Assembly: GCF_003050705.1 (NCBI RefSeq) | Contig: NZ_QAOG01000004.1 | Location: 186,001 to 250,000 of the forward strand | From: Sphingomonas aurantiaca | Lineage (GTDB): Bacteria; Pseudomonadota; Alphaproteobacteria; Sphingomonadales; Sphingomonadaceae | Direction: 5' to 3' | Length of the DNA: 64,000 nt | Shown: positions 26,988 through 35,299 of the stretch, in pieces | Layout of the letters: each line of letters begins with the position of its first letter | How positions within the stretch are numbered: the first letter of the stretch is position 1 | Notes under the pieces: model-generated | Seen by the model: only the letters and a program-made list of their open reading frames with translations | Told to the model about the DNA's origin: nothing | The model's database searches: none | Position numbers and translations under genes: made by a program

Positions 26988-27311
26988 TTAGTTCGCCGTC
27001 TTGGGCGCGGTGCCGGTGTTCTTGGGCGCGTCGAAAGACGGCATGATGTCCCGTACGCTCGTCATCATGCTCGTGCCGGTGGTCGCCAGCTTGTACGAGT
27101 TGATCCGGAGGCCGATGGCGGCGAGGCCGGCGAGGAGCGGGGAGAGTGGTGCGAGAACCGCGATCGCGACACCGGTACCGACCAAGGTTCCGAGACCCGC
27201 GCCGATATTCCCCGCGATGATGTTGCTGGTGCCCGGAATCAGGACTTCCCCGGCAACCAGAGCAGTCCGCGCCAGGGCTGTGTTACCGTCCATTGTTTGC
27301 GTGCTAGCCAT
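26988..27311 (-). CDS. Small glycine-rich hydrophobic protein in the PKS locus
   Basis: The 107-residue protein starts MASTQTMDGNTALARTALVA after an AAAGGACAG site. It has a central hydrophobic, Gly-zipper-like stretch (IIAGNIGAGLGTLVGTGVA, then VLAPLSPLLAGLAAIGL), probably one or two membrane segments, and a polar tail ending KTAN. I do not recognise the family with confidence. It lies between the PPTase and the broken third PKS gene on the same strand, so it is probably part of that locus. Roles such as membrane anchoring or product sequestration are guesses. Confidence 0.65.
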   Translation of the reverse strand: MASTQTMDGNTALARTALVAGEVLIPGTSNIIAGNIGAGLGTLVGTGVAIAVLAPLSPLLAGLAAIGLRINSYKLATTGTSMMTSVRDIMPSFDAPKNTGTAPKTAN

Positions 27312-27516
27312 TTGCTGTCCTTTCAATAGGATAAACGCGACATCTAACGATTCCAGCAACCGTAGCGGCTACTGATGACTTCGTATCATCGCGCTTCGAA
27401 GATGGCAGCATGAGTCGCAGTCAAAATAGATCGAAACGCCGCAGATATGGATGAACCAAATCCGCAAGTACTTGCGCATACGAAGCAAGTGCTCTGTCTG
27501 CCGCGCAAAATCGTAC

Positions 27517-28269
27517 TCACTTGAATGTGATGGTGTCGAGCGGACCTTCTGCGACCAATGCGGCCCTGTAGTCTGCCTCGCACCACGTTATTACCGACCA
27601 GCGCCGTGCTGCCGAATCGTCATCCGGGTCACGTATCGTCTCGGCGCCGCCCAGCAATGCGCTGCATTCCAACAATGTCGGGGAGCGGGCGAGGCCTTCG
27701 CCCCGTGCCTTGAGATAGGCCTCCTTGCGGGTCCAGGCGCTCAGGAAGAGCTCCAGCCGATCGTCCGGCGTGCAATCCGTGAACACGCGATATTCGGCCG
27801 GGCTGAGAACGATCGCCGCGACCCCGTCGAGATCGTGCATCGGACGGACATGCTCGATATCGATACCGATGGCGCGCTGCCGGGTAACCGCGACGAGCGC
27901 TTGCTGCCCCGAATGCGCCACGTTGAACTGAACGCCGGTCAGGTGGCAGGGCGCGCCCAACTGGGGTTTGCCGAAGGTACCCGTGCTGAGTGGCACCCGA
28001 TCCGCGGGGAGGCCGACATATCCTGCGAGGATATGGCGCAGCGCCGCGCGCGCTATCGTGAATGCGGTGCGGTCGCGTTCGAAGACGAACCGTGCGGCGC
28101 GCGCACGCTCCGCTGCGTCGAGCACGGCCGCTGCCGCGACGACATCCGCACTGCCTGCGTCGAGCGATATCGTCCAGACGTCGATGGTGGAGAGTGCTTG
28201 TCCCGCCGCATCGGCGAGGACTGCGGCGCCAGGGGCGGGTGACCGGAACGGCGTTGCGGATCGAAGCAT
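27517..28269 (-). CDS. 4'-phosphopantetheinyl transferase, Sfp type
   Basis: The 250-residue protein has the two Sfp/AcpT signatures: VAVTRQRAIGIDIEHVRP (Mg-binding GIDIE) and FLSAWTRKEAYLKARGEGL (WTRKEAYLK), plus FNVAHSGQQALV. It transfers phosphopantetheine from CoA to carrier-protein serines, here presumably the ACP of the PKS proteins. The start follows AAAGGGG. Family size is normal. Its presence supports a once complete PKS locus. Confidence 0.95.
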   Translation of the reverse strand: MLRSATPFRSPAPGAAVLADAAGQALSTIDVWTISLDAGSADVVAAAAVLDAAERARAARFVFERDRTAFTIARAALRHILAGYVGLPADRVPLSTGTFGKPQLGAPCHLTGVQFNVAHSGQQALVAVTRQRAIGIDIEHVRPMHDLDGVAAIVLSPAEYRVFTDCTPDDRLELFLSAWTRKEAYLKARGEGLARSPTLLECSALLGGAETIRDPDDDSAARRWSVITWCEADYRAALVAEGPLDTITFK

Positions 28270-28605
28270 GCGCCGTCGCCCCTTTCAGTCCCCGCCCCGC
28301 GATAGGACGTCCTGCCGATGATGCCGCCAAGCTACAGGCGGCTGCATCGCAGAGTCTAGCCTGCCGGCACGGTATCGGTCCTGATCCGTACAGTGCTCAC
28401 ACCGCGCCGCTCCCCGGGGTCACGATCAACGCGAACCGTGGTGGCGAGCGCGAGTACGGCCCGACTGTCCGATCGACCCACCGACTGTTTCGTGAGAATT
28501 GAGGTAACGGCTTTCGGGTAGCCGTTCGCACTTGAGAGCGCGCGCCCTACGCTGGACTGGGGGCTGCACGTAGCAACCGCTCGGTAATACATCGTTTAAG
28601 GAGAA
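28270..28605. other. Intergenic stretch without a recognisable gene
   Basis: This 336-nt stretch lies between the PPTase start and the tRNA remnant. It should contain the PPTase promoter. Open frames on both strands here have no family pattern or ribosome-binding site, and I see no terminator-type hairpin. Confidence 0.5.
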
Positions 28606-28655
28606 TGGTGGACGCACTTGGGCTCGAACCAAGGACCCGCTGATTAAGAGTCAGC
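28606..28655 (-). repeat. 3' fragment of tRNA-Lys(CTT): probable attachment-site remnant
   Basis: On the minus strand these 50 nt fold as the 3' part of a tRNA: anticodon arm GCTGA-CTCTTAA-TCAGC (anticodon CTT), 5-nt variable loop GGGTC, T arm CTTGG-TTCGAGC-CCAAG, 3' acceptor strand TGCGTCC, discriminator A and encoded CCA. The D arm and 5' acceptor strand are missing upstream, where unrelated sequence starts. Such 3' tRNA copies are what tRNA-targeting integrases leave at one element end. The orientation places the element on the right (greater than 28,655) and the original chromosome on the left. Confidence 0.8.
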
Positions 28656-28901
28656 AGTTTCTTCAATGTTTTCAACGCGTCATCCGATAGATTCTCGTTC
28701 TGTACCGCGTTGACCTGCCGAGGGAAGCGTCAATTTGTCGGAATGGTGATCGGTCCTCAAAGTGTCCCGCGTACCGTCGAGATGGTCGATGATGCCGCGA
28801 CTGGCGGGCAACAATGAATGCGTTCATTTTGGATCGAAAAGAGTCAGGCTGCCTCATATTCCGGCGGTGAAGAGTCAGCATCGATTACCTATTTGTTCGG
28901 A

Positions 28902-29521
28902 ATGTTCAGTGCAGATTTCGAACCAAAGGAAGCAAACAGACGGCGGTCGGCGCGGTCGCCGATTGCCCTTGATGCTGAACTCGACGGGTCGCGCCGCACC
29001 CTTTGTAGGGTTGCCGATATATCTATCGGAGGCGTTCGGCTCCGAACGTATTCCGCCCTGAAGGTTGGAGCAAAGATATGGCTCACCCTCCCCTGATCGG
29101 TCGAGTTTCAGCAGTCGTGAAATGGGCAGATGACTACAACGCGGGATGTCAATTCGATGATCAAGTAAGCTCCGATGTTATCCAAGCACTTTTGGCGGAC
29201 AAGGCACCGAGCGCTACGCCCCAGCCACAGGATCGAGACAATTTAATGGTTTCAGGGTGCTGCCGAACTCGTGCATGCTTCTACTATTTACTAGGGGAAC
29301 TGCAAATAAAGATGGGTGCGAAGCGTGGTCGAACATTGGTTGTCGACAGAGGTGTGCAACTGCCTCAGTGTCCGACAATGAGGGAACGCGAGGGAAGGAC
29401 AATTGCGGATCTTGTCGAGGGCCTATGGCACTTGCGAGCGCTGGCGATACAATTGGATTTGAAGGTCGTCGGGGCGCTCATAAAGGCTGCTATCGGGGTG
29501 ATACCGACCACCTTGCACTGA
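28902..29521 (+). pseudogene. PilZ-domain protein interrupted by a frameshift
   Basis: The first part has the c-di-GMP binding motifs RRRSAR and ADISIGGVRLR and runs to a TGA at 29094. The rest of the PilZ barrel (LIGRVSAVVKWADDYNAGCQFDD) continues in the -1 frame from about 29,090, at a CCCC run (CTCCCCTGA). A single missing base, a -1 ribosomal slip or a sequencing error would join them. The downstream frame stays open to 29521, past the expected PilZ end. It lies directly upstream of flagellin, fitting a motility or c-di-GMP role if functional. Confidence 0.65.
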
Positions 29522-29678
29522 ACGTTTACAGGCAAGATGAGGGCGGCTTCGAGGAGTGCGCTGCCTCGAAAAAATTTGAGTAACGCCTTAAGTCCAGCTG
29601 GAATCGACCGTTATTCCCTTCGTCAGATCTGCATGACCGCGCAAGCGGCGTGTTTCGTCCAAGATCACGGAGATTCTC

Positions 29679-30572
29679 ATGACTGTAATCGGTACTAACG
29701 TCTCTGCACTTCGTGCGACCAATGCGTCGACCAAGGCCTCGAACATGCTGGCCACGTCGATGGAGCGCCTGTCGACCGGCAAGCGCATCAATTCTGCCAA
29801 GGACGATGCCGCTGGCCTCGCCATCTCGTCGTCAATGACTTCGCAGATCAAGGGCATGAACCAGGGCGTCCGCAATGCGAACGACGGCATCTCGATGGCG
29901 CAGACCGCCGAGGGCGCACTCGACGAGGTCAGCAATAACCTACAGCGCATGCGTGAGCTCGAAGTTCAGAAGTCTAACGGTACGTATTCGACGAGTGACA
30001 TCGCTAACATCAAAACCGAGCAGGACGCGCTTGCTAAGCAGATTTCGAACGTCCTCACGAACACGAGCTTTAACGGCGTCAAACTGTTCGATGGCACGGC
30101 CGCTGTAGCTCCTGCCACGACCACCACGGCGAAGACGATCAAGGTGCAGGCTGGTGCAAACGCAAGCGACTCTATCGACCTGAACCTCGGGAGCAGCCTG
30201 AGCGAGGCCGCGACTGGTTCCGGCTCCACGTTGACCGGCGGCGGCGTCGGCACGGTGGTCGTTGCTACGACCACGAATGGCACGACGACCGTCGCGGCGG
30301 GGGGCACGCTGCAGAACTACGACGATGCTATTTCCCTCGTGTCCAACCGTCGAGCGTCGCTTGGCGCTGCTCAGAACCAGCTTCAGTCGGCGGTTAACAA
30401 CCTGACCTCGAACGCGACCAATCTGTCAGATGCCAAGAGCCGTATCGAAGATACCGACTTCTCGGCAGAAACGACTGCTCTCGCCAAAGCGCAGATCCTG
30501 AGCCAGGCATCGACCGCGATGCTCAGCCAGGCTAACCAGAGCCAGCAGAGCGTGCTGAAGCTTCTCGGCTAA
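29679..30572 (+). CDS. Flagellin
   Basis: The 297-residue protein is a complete short flagellin: N-terminal D0/D1 ([50 protein letters not shown]), a reduced Thr/Gly-rich variable middle (about 140-215), and C-terminal D1/D0 ([34 protein letters not shown], ending SVLKLLG). An ACGGAG site precedes ATG 29679. It is a single-gene unit closed by a strong hairpin. Base composition looks less GC-rich than the flanking chromosome. No other flagellar genes are in the window, and it lies inside the tRNA-marked element. Confidence 0.95.
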   Translation: MTVIGTNVSALRATNASTKASNMLATSMERLSTGKRINSAKDDAAGLAISSSMTSQIKGMNQGVRNANDGISMAQTAEGALDEVSNNLQRMRELEVQKSNGTYSTSDIANIKTEQDALAKQISNVLTNTSFNGVKLFDGTAAVAPATTTTAKTIKVQAGANASDSIDLNLGSSLSEAATGSGSTLTGGGVGTVVVATTTNGTTTVAAGGTLQNYDDAISLVSNRRASLGAAQNQLQSAVNNLTSNATNLSDAKSRIEDTDFSAETTALAKAQILSQASTAMLSQANQSQQSVLKLLG

Positions 30573-30575
30573 GTT

Positions 30576-30613
30576 TACGCGACCGTTGCCCCCAACTTAA
30601 CGGTCGCGTATTT
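30576..30613 (+). terminator. Flagellin terminator
   Basis: A perfect 12-bp stem (TACGCGACCGTT / AACGGTCGCGTA) with an 11-nt loop begins 4 nt after the flagellin stop and is followed by TTT. Confidence 0.85.
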
Positions 30614-30641
30614 CCGCTGTTCGTGTGATCCGGATGGCGAG

Positions 30642-30680
30642 CCCCGGCAGTCTAAGCTGCCGGGGTTTTCGGGTTTTCCT
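30642..30680 (+). terminator. Second Rho-independent terminator
   Basis: A 9-bp GC stem (CCCCGGCAG / CTGCCGGGG) with loop TCTAAG is followed by TTTTCGGGTTTT. It is a strong second stop after flagellin. The stretch from here to 30,932 holds no gene that I can support. Confidence 0.85.
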
Positions 30681-30932
30681 TACCGGCAGTGAGGGCAACG
30701 GACAATACCTTCATCTATAGCCCGTCAAACGAGCACTCGCGTCGTCAGAGGTCATTTTGGCCTGTCGCATCACGTATCTTAATGCGGGTGCCATCTAAGC
30801 CCCGAACTCCGACCCGCCCTCATCAAAATTGAGTGCGGGTGAGGTGATACCTCAAGTCATTTCCGACCAACTTCCGTCGGTGGTGGGCCCGCAAAGGCGC
30901 GCGTCGCGTTCGAGCCTTGATTGGAACCGATT

Positions 30933-31130
30933 ATGGCTTGTGAACCCGAGCGCTTGCCTACGAACGTCGAAGCTGAAGACGGATTTGTTTTTCTCAACGA
31001 TGTATCAGGACCGTTGGCGATGACACCGGAAGACGCCTTGGCTTTGGCGGACGGTTTAACAGACGCGGCCGCTACAGCTGTTGGGCAGCAAGCTATCGCT
31101 AAGCTCCAGCGTGGCGAGGAATGGATATAA
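30933..31130 (+). CDS. Small acidic protein of unknown function
   Basis: The 65-residue protein (starting MACEPERLPTNVEAEDGFVF) is acidic, with an N-terminal strand segment and a helical ALALADGLTDAAATAVGQQAIAK-type C-terminus. The composition and period look like a real short sphingomonad protein; I do not recognise a family. The start at 30933 is a choice (30921 also possible). It lies between flagellin terminators and phage genes. Confidence 0.5.
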   Translation: MACEPERLPTNVEAEDGFVFLNDVSGPLAMTPEDALALADGLTDAAATAVGQQAIAKLQRGEEWI

Positions 31131-31207
31131 CTACGCCGGCATTTAAAGAACGGCTACGATCAGCCGGGATATTGCGGTAGCGCTCGTGGCGCTTTATTCG
31201 AGCTCCC

Positions 31208-31474
31208 ATGGGGATACGAAATACCCTGCGCGATGCGTTCGTGCAGGCGGGGCAACGAGGCGAGCACACCATCAGTTGGCGGCTTCGCATTGGATCGATA
31301 CAGCAACTAGCTGATGATACCGAACGCGTCCTTGGGTATAAACCTAAGGCGCTAAACTCGTTCCTTGGTTTGCCTATAGACGTCTGCCCAATTGGCGCAC
31401 CGAATGAGCTCGTAACCTCGATAGGGGCTGTAACGCTAGATATGAGGCCTGATTCGACAACTGTGCGCCGCTGA
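31208..31474 (+). CDS. Small hypothetical protein
   Basis: The 88-residue frame begins MGIRNTLRDAFVQAGQRGEH and has a mixed hydrophobic segment NSFLGLPIDVCPIGAPNELV. It may be a phage accessory protein. No clear ribosome-binding site and no recognised family, so the call rests on residue composition only. Confidence 0.4.
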   Translation: MGIRNTLRDAFVQAGQRGEHTISWRLRIGSIQQLADDTERVLGYKPKALNSFLGLPIDVCPIGAPNELVTSIGAVTLDMRPDSTTVRR

Positions 31475-31540
31475 CGCGCTACGGTCTTGCGTTCATCGGT
31501 ATCGAAGCTGGCCCCCCGGACGGCACAGGGAACTTGTGCC

Positions 31541-31702
31541 TCAGGACGGGTGCGATTGTTCGGCCTCAAGTGTGTCCGCTGATCGATCAAGCGCTTCTGC
31601 GACCTGCTCAATTGCGTCGCTGAGCACGGTTCCTGCCATGCTCGCGTGAAGATCTCGATATTCCTGCGCCTGCTCGCGCAATTCTTTGGGCGTCTTAGTC
31701 AT
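31541..31702 (-). CDS. 53-residue helical protein of unknown function
   Basis: The frame starts MTKTPKELREQAQEYRDL, continues LSDAIEQVAEALDRSA, and ends AEQSHPS. It is strongly helical and charged, with heptad-like spacing, as in small phage coiled-coil proteins. It has gene-like codon use but no recognised family. Confidence 0.5.
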   Translation of the reverse strand: MTKTPKELREQAQEYRDLHASMAGTVLSDAIEQVAEALDRSADTLEAEQSHPS

Positions 31703-31822
31703 GTGACATAGGTAGCGGCATCAACCTTTACGTGGCATGACGCATTTTTACTACGCTGCCTTGCTAAAAGTACCAATCTGCTTGTCAGGATGGCAGTATC
31801 GCACCGTTGCGCGGGCTCCCGA

Positions 31823-32263
31823 TCATGCACCGAACTCCGGGCCCTCGTCATCAGGGTAGAACGCGTGGGGATCGTACACCGGTCGCTGCGCCGGCCGCAT
31901 CTGGCGGGGTGGCGGACGTTTCTCGCCGTCGGGGACGGGCGGGGGCAGGGTAGGCAACTCACCTCCGAACCGGATCCGGATATAGGCCCCGTTCCCGTGC
32001 ATCGCCTGGAAGACCGCGGTCGCGTCGTCTTCCTTCATCCGCTTGCCAATCAGGGGCGCGCGCTCGGCGCTGACGTAGCCCAGCTGCGTGCCGCGATCGC
32101 TGAAGATGGCGACGGCGTTCGAGTCGAACGGGTTGGTCGGCTCGAGCCGTAGTTCGACCAGGTCGCCCGGCGCGCACATCATGCACTCCATCCGACGGTT
32201 GCTCTTGCTCGCATCCTCGTTCGGGAAGTCGATGCCGACAATGGAGGTGGTGAGTTCGTCCAT
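31823..32263 (-). CDS. HIRAN-domain protein
   Basis: The 146-residue protein has a HIRAN-like core (TSIVGIDFPNED, PGDLVELRLEPTNPFDSNAVAIF, QLGYVSAERAP) at residues about 6-95. HIRAN domains bind 3' single-stranded DNA ends or damaged DNA and are often found in helicases or as stand-alone phage and bacterial proteins. The Pro/Arg-rich tail (LPPPVPDGEKRPPPRQMRP) looks disordered. It sits in the phage accessory region next to the antirepressor. Confidence 0.85.
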   Translation of the reverse strand: MDELTTSIVGIDFPNEDASKSNRRMECMMCAPGDLVELRLEPTNPFDSNAVAIFSDRGTQLGYVSAERAPLIGKRMKEDDATAVFQAMHGNGAYIRIRFGGELPTLPPPVPDGEKRPPPRQMRPAQRPVYDPHAFYPDDEGPEFGA

Positions 32264-32327
32264 GTGATCGATGTATCCTGCGGCGTCAGATAGCGAAAGG
32301 GCGGCCCGATGAGGGACCGCCCAGGAC

Positions 32328-32510
32328 CTAAACGCGAATTACAGGCAAATCGAAGTCACGAGCATCTGCAATGGCTTCGGTTTCCGAAGCGCGATCAGAC
32401 ACGATCATTTTGCCGCCGTCGAAGCAGTGCTCGACAAACCACCGTGGGCTTCCGTCCAAGCGACCGAACCATACTTCGACCCACTCCTTACGGAGCGCGA
32501 CAACGCTCAT
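32328..32510 (-). CDS. 60-residue protein coupled to the antirepressor
   Basis: The frame starts MSVVALRKEWVEVWFGRLDG and overlaps the stop of the upstream antirepressor gene as ATGA. It is compact, with the aromatic-rich beta pattern WFVEHCFDGGKMIVSD. Translational coupling argues for a real gene; no family recognised. Confidence 0.55.
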   Translation of the reverse strand: MSVVALRKEWVEVWFGRLDGSPRWFVEHCFDGGKMIVSDRASETEAIADARDFDLPVIRV

Positions 32511-33316
32511 GCCGCACGCTTCAGTTCGCCTGCGAACACCGTCGCGAGCTTTGCAAGCCCCTTCGGAGTGATGTGACAATAAGGCCGGCAACACGGCATG
32601 CCGGTCTTCTGGTCCGTATAATTGGCCTCCTTGTATTCCAGGCGACCATTTTCGATTTGCGGTCGATACGCGACCCAGCTTCCGTTCTGGCGATATGCCC
32701 ATCGGTTGGCGTTCAACCAAGCGGTCAGGACTGCCATCTTGACACCAAGAACCTTCGTCGCCTGAGTGAAAGTGACGCTTCCGTCACTCGCGGCGATGAG
32801 ATCGAAAGCGTCAGCCTTGGGCGCCAGCTCCGCGTTGACGACTTCAAGCTGCAAACGCTGGCCTCGTTCGGCTTGAAGTTCCTGCTCGGCCGCGAGCGCC
32901 AGCTGGATCAGGTCCATTCGAGAGAGGACGGCCGGCGCTGGCTGGAATCTTCGCGTTTCAAGTTCCTGCCACCGCACGACGATCTTGTGACGGGTTTTCA
33001 CGTCGTAGCCAGAGACCAGTGTGATCGCCAGATCCTTGGGCAGCGCCAACTCCCTGTAGGTTTGCCCATTTTGGGGGTGCGTCCAGTTCTGGACATACCC
33101 CTCGACCGGCAGATCAAGCGCTTTGAGCATGACTTCGCCGTCGCGCAGGACGTGCCGATGCTCTTTGCCGGCGAGTTCGGCGATTTCACGGCTCGACATG
33201 GTGGGCTGCTGCCCATCAGACCCGTTGCCCGACTTAACGAGCATTTGCTTGTCGAGGTCGGTCGTATCTGCGGGTTTCAGGAAGATGCCGTTCGGTGTAT
33301 CGATTGATTCGGGCAT
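32507..33316 (-). CDS. Phage antirepressor, Rha + KilA-C (ANT) domains
   Basis: The 269-residue protein has an N-terminal pRha domain (TMSSREIAELAGKEHRHVLRD, then YRELALPKDLAITLVSGYD, residues about 38-120) and a C-terminal KilA-C/ANT domain (about 140-260) with FTQATKVLGVKMAVLTAWLNANRW and CHITPKGLAKLA. Such proteins counter CI-type repressors or control phage regulation. AAGGAC lies 10 nt before ATG 33316. It sits in a divergent regulatory region with small plus-strand genes. Confidence 0.92.
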   Translation of the reverse strand: MPESIDTPNGIFLKPADTTDLDKQMLVKSGNGSDGQQPTMSSREIAELAGKEHRHVLRDGEVMLKALDLPVEGYVQNWTHPQNGQTYRELALPKDLAITLVSGYDVKTRHKIVVRWQELETRRFQPAPAVLSRMDLIQLALAAEQELQAERGQRLQLEVVNAELAPKADAFDLIAASDGSVTFTQATKVLGVKMAVLTAWLNANRWAYRQNGSWVAYRPQIENGRLEYKEANYTDQKTGMPCCRPYCHITPKGLAKLATVFAGELKRAA

Positions 33317-33720
33317 GCTGGTTCATGTCCTTCTAGTGCGCGGGCTTGAACACCGCTGTTGCTGGGGAAAGGCGACCGAGAGGGATGCTTCTCAGGGCTA
33401 AATGCCCTCTCGGTCGTCCACGGCGCTGGAGATCCCTGCACCGATTACCATTGCGGAAACCGCGTGGCGGGAACTAGTCAGGTCGGGGTTTCCGACCAAG
33501 ATGCGATACCGGTCATGATATACCGGATATCAAAGGGTAGGGACAAGCGGGCCGACCCTTCTTCGCAAGAACATATTCCGAACATCCGGCACACCGACTG
33601 TCAAGCCACGTGTGCCGTTCGAGAACTGTTGGTGCCAAATGGTGCGACGAGTTGAGCAGATCGCAGTCGGAAGCAGCAGATATTTTGCCCGAATCGGTCG
33701 ACCGCGCATAGGCTAGCGTG
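33317..33720. promoter_or_regulatory. Divergent regulatory region with a strong hairpin
   Basis: The 404-nt gene-free region lies between the antirepressor and the plus-strand small genes. CGACCGAGAGGG (33373-33384) pairs perfectly with CCCTCTCGGTCG (33405-33416). An imperfect palindrome GATACCGGT...ACCGGATATC spans 33505-33531 and may be an operator. The hairpin could be an antirepressor leader structure, a small RNA end or a terminator; the sequence does not decide. Confidence 0.5.
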
Positions 33721-33870
33721 ATGAGCAAAAAGCCCCTGCATCCCGACGTCATCGAGTTTCTCGACGATCAAAGCCTGCTTGAGGCATATCAGCAGACCAA
33801 CGGATCACCAGAGAGTGCCGAGGCCAACGCCCTACTCGCTGAGATTGAGCGGCGTAACCTCGACATATGA
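33721..33870 (+). CDS. 49-residue phage protein
   Basis: The frame starts MSKKPLHPDVIEFLDDQSLL and ends ERRNLDI; it is acidic and helical. Its TGA overlaps the next ATG (ATGA), indicating an operon of small genes. No family recognised. Confidence 0.55.
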   Translation: MSKKPLHPDVIEFLDDQSLLEAYQQTNGSPESAEANALLAEIERRNLDI

Positions 33871-34055
33871 TGACCGATCGCGATGTTTGGATGAAAGCCG
33901 GAGCTATTCTCGCCGAACACGGGGCGATGACGGCAGACTATATCATCGACCAGATCAGCGACGCGATAGGCGACAGGGTCGCGGTCGAGGACTGGCGCCG
34001 GGTCGCTGCAGCGGTTGACGCGATCAGCGACGCGCAATCGCGGGGTGCCAATTGA
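33867..34055 (+). CDS. 62-residue phage-type protein (DUF6961-like)
   Basis: The frame starts MMTDRDVWMKAGAILAEHGA and has EDWRRVAAAVDAIS near the end, a pattern I associate with short sphingomonad proteins grouped as DUF6961 (from memory). It is coupled to the preceding gene by ATGA. The function is unknown. Confidence 0.6.
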   Translation: MMTDRDVWMKAGAILAEHGAMTADYIIDQISDAIGDRVAVEDWRRVAAAVDAISDAQSRGAN

Positions 34056-34109
34056 GAACAAACGCGGAACGGTGTAGCCCGGGGATCTGACGAGTCGGAG
34101 CCGATTGCC

Positions 34110-34481
34110 GTGTCTGAGCCCAACCGAACGACGTTCATCGCGCTAGTCGTATTGGACGACGCGATCCGACGATTGCAGACCGCGGGCTCGCTGAAACCGC
34201 CTGAGCATGGCGTGCGGTTAGCGCTCGCCTACCTTTACAGCCTGTGCCTTTCTAAGAATCGCGATCCGTTCGACAGCCTTTGGCTGACGCTGCTCGGTCG
34301 AGATCGCCACCCGCCTGACTTCAGGGTGACGTGGGCAGGCACACAGTTCTCTCGCATCTGCCAGGACATCGGCGTCCCTCACGACATCAACCTGATTGAG
34401 GCCCTAGCAAAGGGGAGGGCGGACCCTAAGCCCAACCCCCAGCGACCCGCGCAGCTTGGAACGACATATCGTACCCGATGA
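34110..34481 (+). CDS. Hypothetical phage protein
   Basis: The 123-residue protein begins at GTG 34110 (GGAG 10 nt upstream). It has an N-terminal helix (TTFIALVVLDDAIRRLQTA), a central LALAYLYSLCLSKNRDPFDSLW and a basic Pro-rich tail. No family recognised; it ends the small plus-strand block and converges with the tail-end genes. Confidence 0.5.
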   Translation: MSEPNRTTFIALVVLDDAIRRLQTAGSLKPPEHGVRLALAYLYSLCLSKNRDPFDSLWLTLLGRDRHPPDFRVTWAGTQFSRICQDIGVPHDINLIEALAKGRADPKPNPQRPAQLGTTYRTR

Positions 34482-34496
34482 CGAGTTCCGGCCTGC

Positions 34497-34865
34497 CTAC
34501 CCCGCCGATGCCTCTGCCGTCGGTTCGGATTGCGAAGGGCGAACATACATTGTGACCATGCCTGTTGCTCTGGATATAGTCGGCAGCGGCTCCACCTCAC
34601 ATGACTGATCGCCAACCTGGCCTCGCCCGGAAATGCCCTCAGCGAATACGCTCAAATCCGCGTCACCCTCACCTGACTCTGGTGCAAGATTGAGCCCGTT
34701 AGTCTCCGCCTGGCGACGATCTTGGTCATGCTTATCGGGCAAGTATGCCATCATGAAAGCGATGAGAAGCCGGCCATCGGTCAACTGGCGGATCCCGGCG
34801 GGACCAGTAAAGAACGGGAAGTCAATTCTGGCCGTGGCAGAGTTGTCGACGGTGCCGATGATCAT
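34497..34865 (-). CDS. Phage accessory protein downstream of the tail fibre genes
   Basis: The 122-residue protein starts MIIGTVDNSATARIDFPFFT after a clear AAAGGA site. The middle (DGRLLIAFMMAYLPDK) is mixed and the end (MVTMYVRPSQSEPTAEASAG) is low-complexity. It follows the 34889 gene by 23 nt in the same late operon. No function inferred. Confidence 0.5.
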   Translation of the reverse strand: MIIGTVDNSATARIDFPFFTGPAGIRQLTDGRLLIAFMMAYLPDKHDQDRRQAETNGLNLAPESGEGDADLSVFAEGISGRGQVGDQSCEVEPLPTISRATGMVTMYVRPSQSEPTAEASAG

Positions 34866-34888
34866 CGCCGATCCTTTCCGATGCCCCG

Positions 34889-35290
34889 TCACGCGAGGGT
34901 GCCGTACTGCTGCGCCACCCGCAGCACGAGGGTCCGCTGCTTGATGCGTGGGGGGACGTTGTTCGTCGTGATGGTCAGGTCGACGCCCAGGCGCACGCCA
35001 TCGCCGTCGAAGATGGTCGCCGACTGCTGCCCCGCTGCGATGACCGGCCAGAACGTGATCTTGTTGCCGACGCACGTCGGGGCGTAGCCGCTGTCACTCC
35101 GGATCGACAGCCCCGCGGCCGCGGACTCAACCGACACGGCCAGGACGAAAGACGCGACCGCCTCGCCGGTGATCAGGAACGGTGCAGGCTTCGCGTCGAG
35201 CGCGCCCTGCGATAGCGTGACGACGAACTCCTGCACGTCGGAGGGATCGACCGGCTGTTCGAACGCCGGTGCGGATGCTGGAACTGGCAT
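34889..35290 (-). CDS. Phage virion-associated protein, Ig/beta-type
   Basis: The 133-residue protein has alternating beta-strand segments (VQEFVVTLSQG, ASFVLAVSVESAAAGLSI, KITFWPVIAAGQ, GVDLTITTNNVPPR) as in small phage tail or decoration proteins. It lies just downstream of the fibre-like gene. Exact role unknown. Confidence 0.6.
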   Translation of the reverse strand: MPVPASAPAFEQPVDPSDVQEFVVTLSQGALDAKPAPFLITGEAVASFVLAVSVESAAAGLSIRSDSGYAPTCVGNKITFWPVIAAGQQSATIFDGDGVRLGVDLTITTNNVPPRIKQRTLVLRVAQQYGTLA

Positions 35291-35299
35291 AGCTCTTCC

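Noticed and set aside
28356..28592. 78-codon minus-strand frame upstream of the tRNA remnant
   Set aside because: No ribosome-binding site, no family pattern, and a competing frame of equal quality on the same strand.
28606..28655. A functional tRNA-Lys gene
   Set aside because: The D arm and 5' acceptor strand are absent upstream, so no cloverleaf can form.
29078..29521. Independent gene starting at ATG 29078
   Set aside because: Its first half completes the PilZ barrel of the upstream frame; there is no ribosome-binding site of its own.
32328..32720. 130-residue minus-strand protein
   Set aside because: Its first 70 codons overlap the antirepressor out of frame; only the 60-codon 3' part (from 32510) is credible.
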